A DNA stretch of 36,448 nt from Bacillota bacterium. Lineage in GTDB: Bacteria; Bacillota; Limnochordia; Darwinibacteriales; Darwinibacteriaceae. Shown here one piece after another: positions 25,316 to 32,810 of this stretch (the first letter of the stretch is position 1; every line of letters begins with the position of its first letter). Location: assembly GCA_029776155.1 (NCBI GenBank), contig JAKOTU010000087.1, positions 1 to 36,448 on the forward strand, given 5' to 3'. The notes beneath the pieces are model-generated. The model saw nothing but the letters and a program-made list of their open reading frames with translations. It did not search any database and was not told the origin of the DNA. Made by a program: the position numbers and the translations under genes.

Positions 25316-25908
25316 CAGCTGCCCACATACTGGGTATAGAGCTGCTCCAGCTCCGCCGCAACCTCCTGCAGCAGCTGAACTTGCTGGGAGATGGGATGGG
25401 CGGGATCTTCCAACTGTCTGCCGTAATGCTCGTGCACCAAGCGGAAGATGAGCTCGTTCTCTTTTCTGTACTTCTCATAGATGCGCCTAGCCCTGGCGGG
25501 AAAGCCCTGGGCCTGCCTCACCCAACTCAGTAAGTCTCGGCAGTTGGCGATGCGGTCCGCGAGCTTGATGCGGGCCGCCTCCTCCACGGAAAACAGCTCT
25601 GGCAGATAATCCTCCTCCTGTCCCTGTTTTCTGGTTAAGAGCCCCAAGAGCATGGTTTCCTTGGGCTGCAGCCCCACCACCGACTGCACCTTTTCTAAGG
25701 TGTAGCCCTCCTCCAGGTAGTCCTCTACCACATCGTGGAGCAGAGCCACGTTCAGCATGCGCATGACGCGCAGGTTGTCCGGTTCCAGGTGCAGGAAACA
25801 GTACTGCACCACATCCAGGGGATGCTCCACACTGTATTTGTCCAGCCCTTCCCGGCGCTGGGTGCCATACAGCTCCCTCACCAGCTGCAGAGCGCTTGTC
25901 CGGCTCAC
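25315..25908 (-). CDS. Stand-alone HD domain protein, SpoT/MESH1-like alarmone hydrolase candidate
   Basis: About 197 residues from the GTG at 25908 (a GTG at 25968 with AGGAAGG is the alternative). The HD pattern matches the (p)ppGpp hydrolase half of Rel/SpoT: YSVEHPLDVVQY with H29, ALLHDVVED with H58 D59 E62 D63, and KLADRIANCRDLL with D118 and N122. Those are the positions of the metal and nucleotide residues in Rel hydrolases. There is no synthetase, TGS or ACT domain, so it would be a small alarmone hydrolase; other HD phosphohydrolase activities cannot be excluded. It lies about 100 bases after the GPH transporter gene. Confidence 0.8.
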   Translation of the reverse strand: MSRTSALQLVRELYGTQRREGLDKYSVEHPLDVVQYCFLHLEPDNLRVMRMLNVALLHDVVEDYLEEGYTLEKVQSVVGLQPKETMLLGLLTRKQGQEEDYLPELFSVEEAARIKLADRIANCRDLLSWVRQAQGFPARARRIYEKYRKENELIFRLVHEHYGRQLEDPAHPISQQVQLLQEVAAELEQLYTQYVGS

Positions 25909-26009
25909 TCTCAGACTTCTCTCCTCTCCCCAAGGCGTTGCTGCTTTTTTTCTTCGGCAGCGCGCCACAAGTCCCTTCCTCAAAAATCAGGAAGTTTCGT
26001 GAAGATTAC

Positions 26010-27383
26010 TTAGGACAGTTTTAGATGCCCGCGCTGCTGTAGATCGTCCAAAATGCGCTGGTAGAGCGTGCTGTCGATGATATACTTGCGGCGGTAAATC
26101 CAGTATCCCAAGAGGATAAACAGGAGCGGCAGGATGAGCATGGCAAATTTCAAGATGATCAGTCCCCCCGCGGTCACATCCTCAGGCCGCATTGCCTCAG
26201 TGATCCCGGCCAGGATCACCGTAACCCCCACAATTCCATTGGCCACCGCCGCGGCCAGTTTGAAAATGACCGGCTGCAGGGAAAAGGTGACGCTTTCGTT
26301 GCGCTTACCCAGCTTCCACTGGCCGTACTCCACCGTATCGGTGAAGAACATGAGCATGAGGATCTGGATAAAGGCCTCGCCCAAGAAGATGAGGATACCT
26401 GCAGGCCCGATCACCAGCATGTTCATGGGAGCAAAGAAAAAGAGCAGATAGCCCAGGACCACCAGCACAGTGGCGGCCGTGTAGAGGCTCTGGCGGCTGA
26501 ACCTTTTGCTGAACAAGGGAAAGACCGATAAGGCGCCTAGCTGGCAGAGCCCTAAAATGAGGGCGAAGACAGAATACATGCCCTCATCCCCATAGGCGTA
26601 TTTGAAGAAGTAGATGCCGAAACTGGTGGTGGTCACATACCCAATCAAAAACAGGGACATGGACACCGCGGCCCAGAGCAGCTGATCGTTTTCTGCTATG
26701 GCCCGCACCATACCCCGCAGGGTGGTGGCCTCTTCCCGTTTAAAGGCTTCCCTGTTCTCCTTCACCCCGAACACGGTAATGGCCTGCCCAACCCACATGA
26801 GCACAACCAAGCCCACGGTAAAGACGTGGTAGGCCTGGACCATACTGCCCAGTTTGGACCCGAGGAGCCCGGTAATGGGCACAAGCCCCACCACTACGGC
26901 GAAGAGCCCAATATCGGCGCAGATCTTGGCAAAGGAGCCAATTTTCTCCCGCTCATGCTGGTTGGTGGTAAGCGCGGGCAGCATGGACCAGTAGGAAATG
27001 TCGTTGGTGGTATAGGCCAGATCCCAGAGGATAAAGAGGAGGCCAAACACCACCAGAAAACTAGTTCCCCTAAGACCAAAGTCAGTAAACAAGAGGATGG
27101 TGATAATCCCTGAACTGATGGCCCCGAACACAATCCACGGTTTGAACTTGCCATAGCGGGTGTTGGTATTATCCACAATCACCCCCATGATGGGATCGTT
27201 GAGGGCATCGAAGATGCGTCCCACCAGCAGAATCACGTTCAAGGCCCATAAAGTGCCGCTGGACACATTGAGGATATCGGTGAGGTAGTAGATCAGGTAC
27301 ATGCTCACCATGGCGTAGACCATATCCCGGCCAATGGTCCCCAATCCAAAGGTGTAGATGTTGCGCTTGGCTCCCGCTTCCAT
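26010..27383 (-). CDS. GPH (glycoside-pentoside-hexuronide:cation) family sugar symporter
   Basis: 457 residues from the ATG at 27383, chosen because AGGAGG lies six bases upstream and overlaps the stop of the preceding glucosidase gene. Longer frames reach 27671 but only by running antisense-like through that gene. About 12 membrane segments; MelB/XylP signatures include YTFGLGTIGRDMVYAMVSMYLIYYLTDIL, LVGRIFDALNDPIMGVIVDNTNTRYGKFKPWIVFG and DTVEYGQWKLGKRNES. It should import an oligosaccharide or glycoside with Na+ or H+, supplying the cotranscribed alpha-glucosidase. Confidence 0.93.
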   Translation of the reverse strand: MEAGAKRNIYTFGLGTIGRDMVYAMVSMYLIYYLTDILNVSSGTLWALNVILLVGRIFDALNDPIMGVIVDNTNTRYGKFKPWIVFGAISSGIITILLFTDFGLRGTSFLVVFGLLFILWDLAYTTNDISYWSMLPALTTNQHEREKIGSFAKICADIGLFAVVVGLVPITGLLGSKLGSMVQAYHVFTVGLVVLMWVGQAITVFGVKENREAFKREEATTLRGMVRAIAENDQLLWAAVSMSLFLIGYVTTTSFGIYFFKYAYGDEGMYSVFALILGLCQLGALSVFPLFSKRFSRQSLYTAATVLVVLGYLLFFFAPMNMLVIGPAGILIFLGEAFIQILMLMFFTDTVEYGQWKLGKRNESVTFSLQPVIFKLAAAVANGIVGVTVILAGITEAMRPEDVTAGGLIILKFAMLILPLLFILLGYWIYRRKYIIDSTLYQRILDDLQQRGHLKLS

Positions 27384-27393
27384 AACCATCCTC

Positions 27394-28998
27394 CTATTCT
27401 TGCAGCACCACAGCCTCGTAAGGCTGCAACCTGCCGGTGTAGCTTGGGCGTTCGTAATTGGAAAGGACCACTTCGCCCCGGTAGGGCGCCGCAGCTTCCT
27501 CCTTGGAGAAGTTGAGCAGAACCAGCAGGGAGTTGCCGTCCATTTTCCGCCTGTACACAAACAAGCTTCTGCTGATCTGCACCGCTTCAAATGCCCCTGC
27601 TTTGAGAATATCGCTGGAGGCACGCAGGGCAATGAGGCGCTTGTAAAAGCTGCGGACGGAGTGGGGATCATGGAGCTGCGCCTCCAAATTGATCCGCTTG
27701 TAGTTGCTGTTCACGCCGATCCAAGGTGTTCCTGTGGTGAACCCAGCGTTGGGGCCTGCGTTCCACTGGACCGGTGTACGGGCATTGTCCCGGGAAGAAG
27801 CCTTGATCAGCTTCCAGCGCGCACTGGCCGGAAAACCCAGGCGCTTAGCTAAACGGTACACATTGTGGGATTCAATGTCTTTAATCTGATCCATGCCGGT
27901 GAAATCGAAGTTGGTCATGCCGATTTCCTGACCTTGGTAGATAAAGGGCGTACCCTTGAGGGTGAGCAGCAGTACAGCAAGGAGCTTCGCCGACTGCTCC
28001 CAGAACTCCCCTTCATCGCCAAAGCGGGACACAGAGCGGGGCTGGTCGTGGTTCTCCAGGTAGTTGGCATTCCAGGGCACTTCCAGCTGCCACTTGGTGA
28101 GGGCCCTGGCCAGGCGTTCAGGTTTGAATTTGGTCTTAAACCACTTAAGCAGTAGCTCATCGGCGGCCATGTGCTCGAAGGAGAAAACCATATCCAACTC
28201 CCGGGAGCGCAGAAACTCGTTGGCCATTTTGGTGGTGATAAACACCGTCTCCCCCACCGTGAAACAGTCGTAACTGTCCAGTACTTCCCGCCGCAGCTCC
28301 CGGAGGATGCGGTGGCAGCCTTCCTGGGCGAGGTAATGCTCCAGGCCCTTGAGGGCCGGGCGCCACTTGCCGTTGGCGAGGCTGGACTTCCAGATGATGT
28401 TGATCACATCGCAGCGGAAGCCGGCTACGCCCTTGTCCAGCCAAAACCGGAGTACCTCTTTCACTTCCTCCAGCACACGGGGGTTGCGGTAGTTGAGATC
28501 GGGCTGGTTCTTGGCGAAAAGGTGCAGGTAGTACTCGCCGCTCTGCTCGTCATAGGTCCAGGCCGGACCGCCGAAGAAGCTGCCCCAGTTGTTGGGAGGC
28601 TTTCTCCCCCTACCCGGGCGCCAGATGTAGTAGTCCCTGTAGGGACTGGTTCTGTCCCGGCTCTGCTGGAACCAGGGGTGCTGATCAGAGGTGTGGTTGA
28701 TCACCAGATCCATAACGATTTTGATGTCCCTTTTTTCCGCCTCCGCCAGCAACTGGTGGAAGTCCTCCATGGTGCCGAACTCGGGGTTGATGGCCTTATA
28801 GTCGCTGATATCGTAACCGTAATCCACGTTGGGCGAAGGGTAGATGGGACTAAGCCAGATAATGCCCACCCCCAGATCTTTTAGCTCATCCAGGCGGGAG
28901 ATGATCCCCTGCAGATCGCCGATCCCATCGCCGTTGCTGTCTTGGAAGCTGCGGGGCCAGATCTGGTAGACTACCCGCTCCTGCCACCACTTGAGCAT
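27394..28998 (-). CDS. GH13 alpha-glucosidase, probably oligo-1,6-glucosidase type
   Basis: 534 residues of the oligo-1,6-glucosidase/dextran glucosidase group. It has VYQIWPRSFQDSNGDGIGDLQGI, the calcium and DLVINHTSDQHPWF region, nucleophile Asp197 in GFRCDVIN, acid/base Glu250 in FTVGET and Asp318 in LENHDQPR. The residue after the nucleophile is Val198, which in studied enzymes goes with alpha-1,6 preference, so isomaltose-type substrates are likely (inference); trehalose-6-phosphate hydrolase is the nearest alternative. No signal peptide, so it works on imported sugar. It is first in an operon with the GPH symporter; a 19-base inverted repeat lies 23 bases upstream. Confidence 0.94.
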   Translation of the reverse strand: MLKWWQERVVYQIWPRSFQDSNGDGIGDLQGIISRLDELKDLGVGIIWLSPIYPSPNVDYGYDISDYKAINPEFGTMEDFHQLLAEAEKRDIKIVMDLVINHTSDQHPWFQQSRDRTSPYRDYYIWRPGRGRKPPNNWGSFFGGPAWTYDEQSGEYYLHLFAKNQPDLNYRNPRVLEEVKEVLRFWLDKGVAGFRCDVINIIWKSSLANGKWRPALKGLEHYLAQEGCHRILRELRREVLDSYDCFTVGETVFITTKMANEFLRSRELDMVFSFEHMAADELLLKWFKTKFKPERLARALTKWQLEVPWNANYLENHDQPRSVSRFGDEGEFWEQSAKLLAVLLLTLKGTPFIYQGQEIGMTNFDFTGMDQIKDIESHNVYRLAKRLGFPASARWKLIKASSRDNARTPVQWNAGPNAGFTTGTPWIGVNSNYKRINLEAQLHDPHSVRSFYKRLIALRASSDILKAGAFEAVQISRSLFVYRRKMDGNSLLVLLNFSKEEAAAPYRGEVVLSNYERPSYTGRLQPYEAVVLQE

Positions 28999-29020
28999 AC
29001 ACCCTACCCCCTTGCTTTGG

Positions 29021-29039
29021 GAAACTACTGTTTAGTTTC
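29021..29039. promoter_or_regulatory. Candidate operator of the sugar operon
   Basis: Perfect inverted repeat GAAACTA-CTGTT-TAGTTTC, 23 bases upstream of the glucosidase ATG. The GAAAC/GTTTC ends recall LacI-family sites. No such gene is next to the operon; the LacI-type gene at 5351-6412 is a possible but distant partner. Confidence 0.45.
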
Positions 29040-29160
29040 TATCAGCCAGGGAACATTCCTGCTTGACCTGGGCTTCGCCCTTCCCTTCCCCCCTTCTCAG
29101 GACTATAATGGTGCTGTAAGCACAGTGCAATATTAACTAAGGTACAGGGGATGGGCACAC

Positions 29161-30066
29161 ATGCAGGCAGTAGTCATCGCACATTTGGGAGAACTGGCGG
29201 CACTGGCGGCCGCCCTTTGTTGGTGTTTTAACTCCTTGGCGTTTGAGGCCGCAGGTAAACGGGTAGGCTCTTTGGCCGTGAATTACTTCCGGATCTTTGT
29301 GGCCTTTCCCCTCTTAACCCTCACCGCCTGGCTTGTGAGGGGAGCAGCCCTGCCGCTGGATGCCGCACCAACAGCCTGGTTCTGGCTCACCATTTCGGGC
29401 CTGTTGGGCTTTGTGCTCGGGGACATCTTTCTCTTCCAAGCCTTTGTGGAAATCGGGGCCCGCATCTCCCTGCTGTTCAAATTAATGGGCCCGCCCATTA
29501 CCGGCCTGTTGAGCTTTTTGATCTTAGGGGAGAGGATCTCCCCCTTAGGCGCCTTGGGCATCTGCTTGGTTATGCTGGGCATTTCCCTGGTCATCCTCAG
29601 CCGCAACCCTGAGGAAAAGAAGGTCAAGCTGAACCGCCCCCTGCGGGGTGTACTGTTCGCGGCCTTAGGTGCCTTGGGCGATGCACTGGGGATGGTTTTC
29701 AGCAAGTTGGGTATGGGCTCCTACAACCCCCTGGCCGCAACCCAGATTAGGCTGCTGGCAGCTTTCCTGGCCTTCACCGTAATCATCACCTTAAGGAAGA
29801 AGTGGCCGGAGATGGCCGCTGCCGTGCGCGATCCCCAAGCCCTGCGCTTTATCGCCCTTGGGGCCATCTTGGGGCCCTTTTTAGGCGTGACCGCCGCCTT
29901 GTTTGCCCTCCAACACACGGCAGCGGGGATTGTCTCTTCCCTCACTTCCCTATCACCCGTTTTGATCATACCGTTTGCCATACTGATCCTGAAAGAAAAA
30001 GTGCTCCCCAAAGAAATCCTGGGAGCACTAATCTCCATAGGCGGAGTGTTCCTCCTCTTCCTCTAG
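29161..30066 (+). CDS. EamA/DMT family transporter
   Basis: 301 residues with ten hydrophobic segments in two EamA repeats (first about 10-140, second about 160-300). Conserved spots are ALCWCFNSLAFEAAGKRVG, FVLGDIFLFQAFVEIGARISLLFKLMGPPITGLLSFLILGE and, in the second repeat, TAAGIVSSLTSLSPVLIIPFAILILKEK. Drug/metabolite exporters of this type move amino acids, sugars or other metabolites; the substrate is unknown. AGGGG lies ten bases upstream; TATAAT at 29104-29109 is the probable -10 box, followed by a small GTGCT-GTA-AGCAC inverted repeat at 29111-29123. Its stop overlaps that of rocD by four bases (CTAG), convergent. Confidence 0.92.
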   Translation: MQAVVIAHLGELAALAAALCWCFNSLAFEAAGKRVGSLAVNYFRIFVAFPLLTLTAWLVRGAALPLDAAPTAWFWLTISGLLGFVLGDIFLFQAFVEIGARISLLFKLMGPPITGLLSFLILGERISPLGALGICLVMLGISLVILSRNPEEKKVKLNRPLRGVLFAALGALGDALGMVFSKLGMGSYNPLAATQIRLLAAFLAFTVIITLRKKWPEMAAAVRDPQALRFIALGAILGPFLGVTAALFALQHTAAGIVSSLTSLSPVLIIPFAILILKEKVLPKEILGALISIGGVFLLFL

Positions 30067-31265
30067 GCCCCCAGCACCCCCTCGATGCGCTCTAGGGCCC
30101 AGTCCAGCTCCTCCTTGGTGATCACCAAGGGGGGAGCAAAGCGAATGGTCTGGTCGTGGGTCTCCTTACAGAGCAGCCCTTCCCGCATAAGCCGCTCACA
30201 GAAAGGCCGGGCCGAGCCGTACTCGGGCTTAATCTCCACACCAATCAACAGCCCTTTGCCCCTGATTTCTCGGATATAGGGGCTGTCCAGGGCGTGTAGG
30301 CGCCCTTTGAAGTAACTGCCCAGCTCCTGGGCCCTTGCCGGCAGGTCTTCCTCCAACAAAACCTCTAAAGCGGCTTTGGCCACCGCGGCCCCCAAGGGGT
30401 TGCCGCCAAAGGTGGAGCCGTGGTCACCGGGGCCAAAGACGCCCAGCACTTCCTCGCTGGCCAAGACCGCGGAGACAGGGTACACCCCACCGCCCAGGGC
30501 CTTGCCCAAGATGAGCACATCAGGTTTGGCCTCCTCGTACTCATAGGCAAAGAGCCTGCCGGTTCTGCCCAAGCCAGTTTGGATCTCATCCAGCATCATG
30601 AGGACATTGTGTTTTTTGGTCAGCTCACGCATGGCCGCTAGATAGCCCTGGGGAGGAACCAAAACTCCCCCTTCGCCCTGGATGGGTTCGGCCAGGACCG
30701 CGATGGTATTGGGTGTAATCGCTTGTTCTAGGGCTGCGGCATCGCCGAAGGGCACGAGCACAAAACCGGGCGTAAACGGGCCGAACCCGTACCGATACTG
30801 CTCCTCACTGGAGAAGCTCACAATGGTCACCGTGCGCCCGTGGAAGTTGTTTTCACAGACGATAATCTCGCCCTGGTTTTCGGGGACTCCCTTGCGGATC
30901 AGGCCCCACTTGCGCGCCGCCTTAATGGCCGTTTCCACTGCCTCAGCCCCCGTGTTCATGGGCAGGGCTTTCCCATAGCCGGTCAGCTCGCAGAGCTGGC
31001 GTAAAAACGGCCCCATTGTTTCATTATGAAAAGCCCGGGAGGTTAAGGTCACCTTGGACGCCTGGTCCAGCAGGGCCTGGATGATCTTGGGGTGCCTATG
31101 CCCTTGGTTCAGCGCGGAGTAGGCAGAGAGCATATCCAGATATCTCCTGCCCTCCACATCATACACCCACACCCCTTCCCCCCGTTCGATCACCACGGGC
31201 AGGGGGTTATAATTCCGTGCGCTGTATGTCTCCACCTCGCGGATCAACTCTTCCGTCCTGGCCAC
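30063..31265 (-). CDS. rocD: Ornithine--oxo-acid transaminase
   Basis: About 400 residues, very close to Bacillus subtilis RocD in pattern: MLSAYSALNQGHRHPKIIQALLDQA, LTSRAFHN, PMNTGAEAVETAIKAARKW, the PLP lysine in ILGKALGGGVYP and HGSTFGGNPLGAAVA. It converts ornithine and 2-oxoglutarate to glutamate semialdehyde and glutamate, linking arginine breakdown with proline and glutamate. The upstream gene's end supplies AAAGGAG; the GTG at 31265 has nine-base spacing, and TTG at 31274 or GTG at 31271 are too close to it. It directly follows the cDPG-synthetase-like gene, so the two are cotranscribed. Confidence 0.95.
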   Translation of the reverse strand: MARTEELIREVETYSARNYNPLPVVIERGEGVWVYDVEGRRYLDMLSAYSALNQGHRHPKIIQALLDQASKVTLTSRAFHNETMGPFLRQLCELTGYGKALPMNTGAEAVETAIKAARKWGLIRKGVPENQGEIIVCENNFHGRTVTIVSFSSEEQYRYGFGPFTPGFVLVPFGDAAALEQAITPNTIAVLAEPIQGEGGVLVPPQGYLAAMRELTKKHNVLMMLDEIQTGLGRTGRLFAYEYEEAKPDVLILGKALGGGVYPVSAVLASEEVLGVFGPGDHGSTFGGNPLGAAVAKAALEVLLEEDLPARAQELGSYFKGRLHALDSPYIREIRGKGLLIGVEIKPEYGSARPFCERLMREGLLCKETHDQTIRFAPPLVITKEELDWALERIEGVLGA

Positions 31266-31280
31266 GAACACCAACTCCTT

Positions 31281-32624
31281 TTACTTACCCAACTTGTGCC
31301 ACTGGATAAAACGATCTAGGATCTCTTCGAGATTGGGGCTGCCGATCTCCTGCAGATCATAGTACACCCGAGTGTTAGGTTGTTTGATGCGTACTACGCG
31401 GTTGAGGTCAATGGGCGTGCCGATAATTACTGCATCGCAGTCCACATTGGCGATGGTGGCTTCCAGATCGGCCCGCTGCTCAGGGCTGTAGCCCATGGCT
31501 GGCAGCAGAGCACCGATATGGGGATAGGTCGCAAAGGTTTCGGCCAGTCTGCCCACTACAAAGGGCCGGGGATCCACGATCTCCAGGGCCCCGTATTTCT
31601 GGGCAGCTATGGTCCCGGCGCCCAGCTTCATCTCCCCATGGGTGAGGGTAGGCCCATCTTCCACAATCAGTACCCGCTTACCCTGGATCAACTCAGGTTT
31701 TTCAACTCGAATGGGCGAAGCGGCATCTATGATCACAGCCCCGGGGTTCACTTGGCGAATGTTGCGCCGCACGGTTTCGATGCTTTCTGCGCTGGCGCTG
31801 TCGATCTTGTTGATCACCACCACATGGGCCATACGCAGATTCACTTCACCGGGGTAATAGCTCAGCTCATGTCCGGCCCGGTGGGGATCGGCCACCGTTA
31901 TGTGCAGATCGGGCTGGTAGAAGGGGAAGTCGTTGTTGCCCCCGTCCCACAGAATCACATCACAGCCTTCCGGATCATCTTCCGCTTCCCTTAAAATGGC
32001 GTCATAATCTACGCCCGCGTACACCACGTTGCCCCGCACAATGTGGGGTTCATATTCTTCCATCTCCTCGATGGTGCAGTTGTGCTTGGCCAGATCCTCA
32101 ATGGTGGAAAAGCGCTGCACCTTTTGGGCAGCCAGGTCCCCGTAGGGCATGGGATGGCGCACCGCCACCACCCTAATACCCCGCTGGAGCAAGATTTCCG
32201 CAACTTTGCGGGAGGTTTGGCTCTTGCCCGTGCCGGTCCTGGTGGCGCAGACCGCGATCACCGGCTTGGTGCTCTTGAGCATGGTGTGCTTGGGGCCCAA
32301 GAGCGTGAAGTTGGCGCCGGCCGCGTTTACCAAGGCGCTCAACCGCATGACATACTCATAGGGTATGTCGCTGTAGGAGAGGACGCACTCGTCCACATCG
32401 TATCTTTTAATTAGGTCTTCCAGTTCACTTTGATCGTAAATGGGAATGCCCGCAGGATAAAGCCGGCCGGCTAACTCAGCCGGATACCTCCGCCCATGAA
32501 TATCGGGGATCTGCGTGGCTGTAAAGGCCACCACTTCGTAACGTTCGTTATCCCGGTAGTAGGTATTGAAGTTGTGGAAATCCCTCCCCGCAGCTCCCAG
32601 AATGATCACCTTGGTCCTGGACAT
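31281..32624 (-). CDS. Cyclic 2,3-diphosphoglycerate synthetase-like GTPase (COG2403)
   Basis: 447 residues. The N-terminal third is Rossmann-like (VIILGAAGRDFHNFNTYYRDN), followed by a P-loop domain with ATRTGTGKSQTSRK (127-140), DVILWDGGNNDFPFYQPDLHITVADPHR and a VVINKID nucleotide-specificity block. Homologues in methanogens make cyclic 2,3-diphosphoglycerate, but many bacterial members lack proven function. The P-loop has Thr where the first Gly of Walker A is normal. It is linked with rocD by 16 bases, hinting at amino-acid metabolism. AAGGAGGT is at good spacing. Membrane segments are absent. Confidence 0.88.
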   Translation of the reverse strand: MSRTKVIILGAAGRDFHNFNTYYRDNERYEVVAFTATQIPDIHGRRYPAELAGRLYPAGIPIYDQSELEDLIKRYDVDECVLSYSDIPYEYVMRLSALVNAAGANFTLLGPKHTMLKSTKPVIAVCATRTGTGKSQTSRKVAEILLQRGIRVVAVRHPMPYGDLAAQKVQRFSTIEDLAKHNCTIEEMEEYEPHIVRGNVVYAGVDYDAILREAEDDPEGCDVILWDGGNNDFPFYQPDLHITVADPHRAGHELSYYPGEVNLRMAHVVVINKIDSASAESIETVRRNIRQVNPGAVIIDAASPIRVEKPELIQGKRVLIVEDGPTLTHGEMKLGAGTIAAQKYGALEIVDPRPFVVGRLAETFATYPHIGALLPAMGYSPEQRADLEATIANVDCDAVIIGTPIDLNRVVRIKQPNTRVYYDLQEIGSPNLEEILDRFIQWHKLGK

Positions 32625-32674
32625 AAGTTACCTCCTTTTGGCATGTGAGTATTTACTAGGTGCGTTTGCATAAA

Positions 32675-32703
32675 TATAAATAATTTTACTCCAAACGAGT
32701 AAA
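32675..32703 (-). promoter_or_regulatory. Promoter and overlapping inverted repeat upstream of the COG2403-rocD operon
   Basis: On the minus strand TTTACT (32698-32703), 17 bases, then TTTATA (32675-32680) makes a likely sigma-A promoter in an AT-rich island. TTTACTC-CAAAC-GAGTAAA (32685-32703) is a perfect inverted repeat covering the -35 box, and a second AGTA-TT-TACT copy lies at 32648-32657, so a repressor could bind both. Confidence 0.55.
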
Positions 32704-32752
32704 TCGTATTATTATTTTAACATTATGGGCTGTGCGGTTCAAGGAAAATCCA

Positions 32753-32787
32753 GAAAAAAAGGGGCCGTCCCCCGTAGGGGACAGCCC
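32753..32787 (-). terminator. Intrinsic terminator after serC
   Basis: Eleven-base arms (32762-32772 and 32777-32787) with one G-U pair on the minus-strand RNA and a UACG loop closed by C-G, followed by CCTTTTTTT. A strong terminator. Confidence 0.9.
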
Positions 32788-32810
32788 GGTGACCGCTTCT
32801 TTGGGTTCCT

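Noticed and set aside
25975..25994. Terminator after the GPH symporter
   Set aside because: Only a six-base CTTCCT/AGGAAG stem with no T run on the minus strand.
27383..27671. 96-residue N-terminal extension of the GPH symporter
   Set aside because: Runs in another frame of the glucosidase gene; the AGGAGG at 27390-27395 fits the ATG at 27383.
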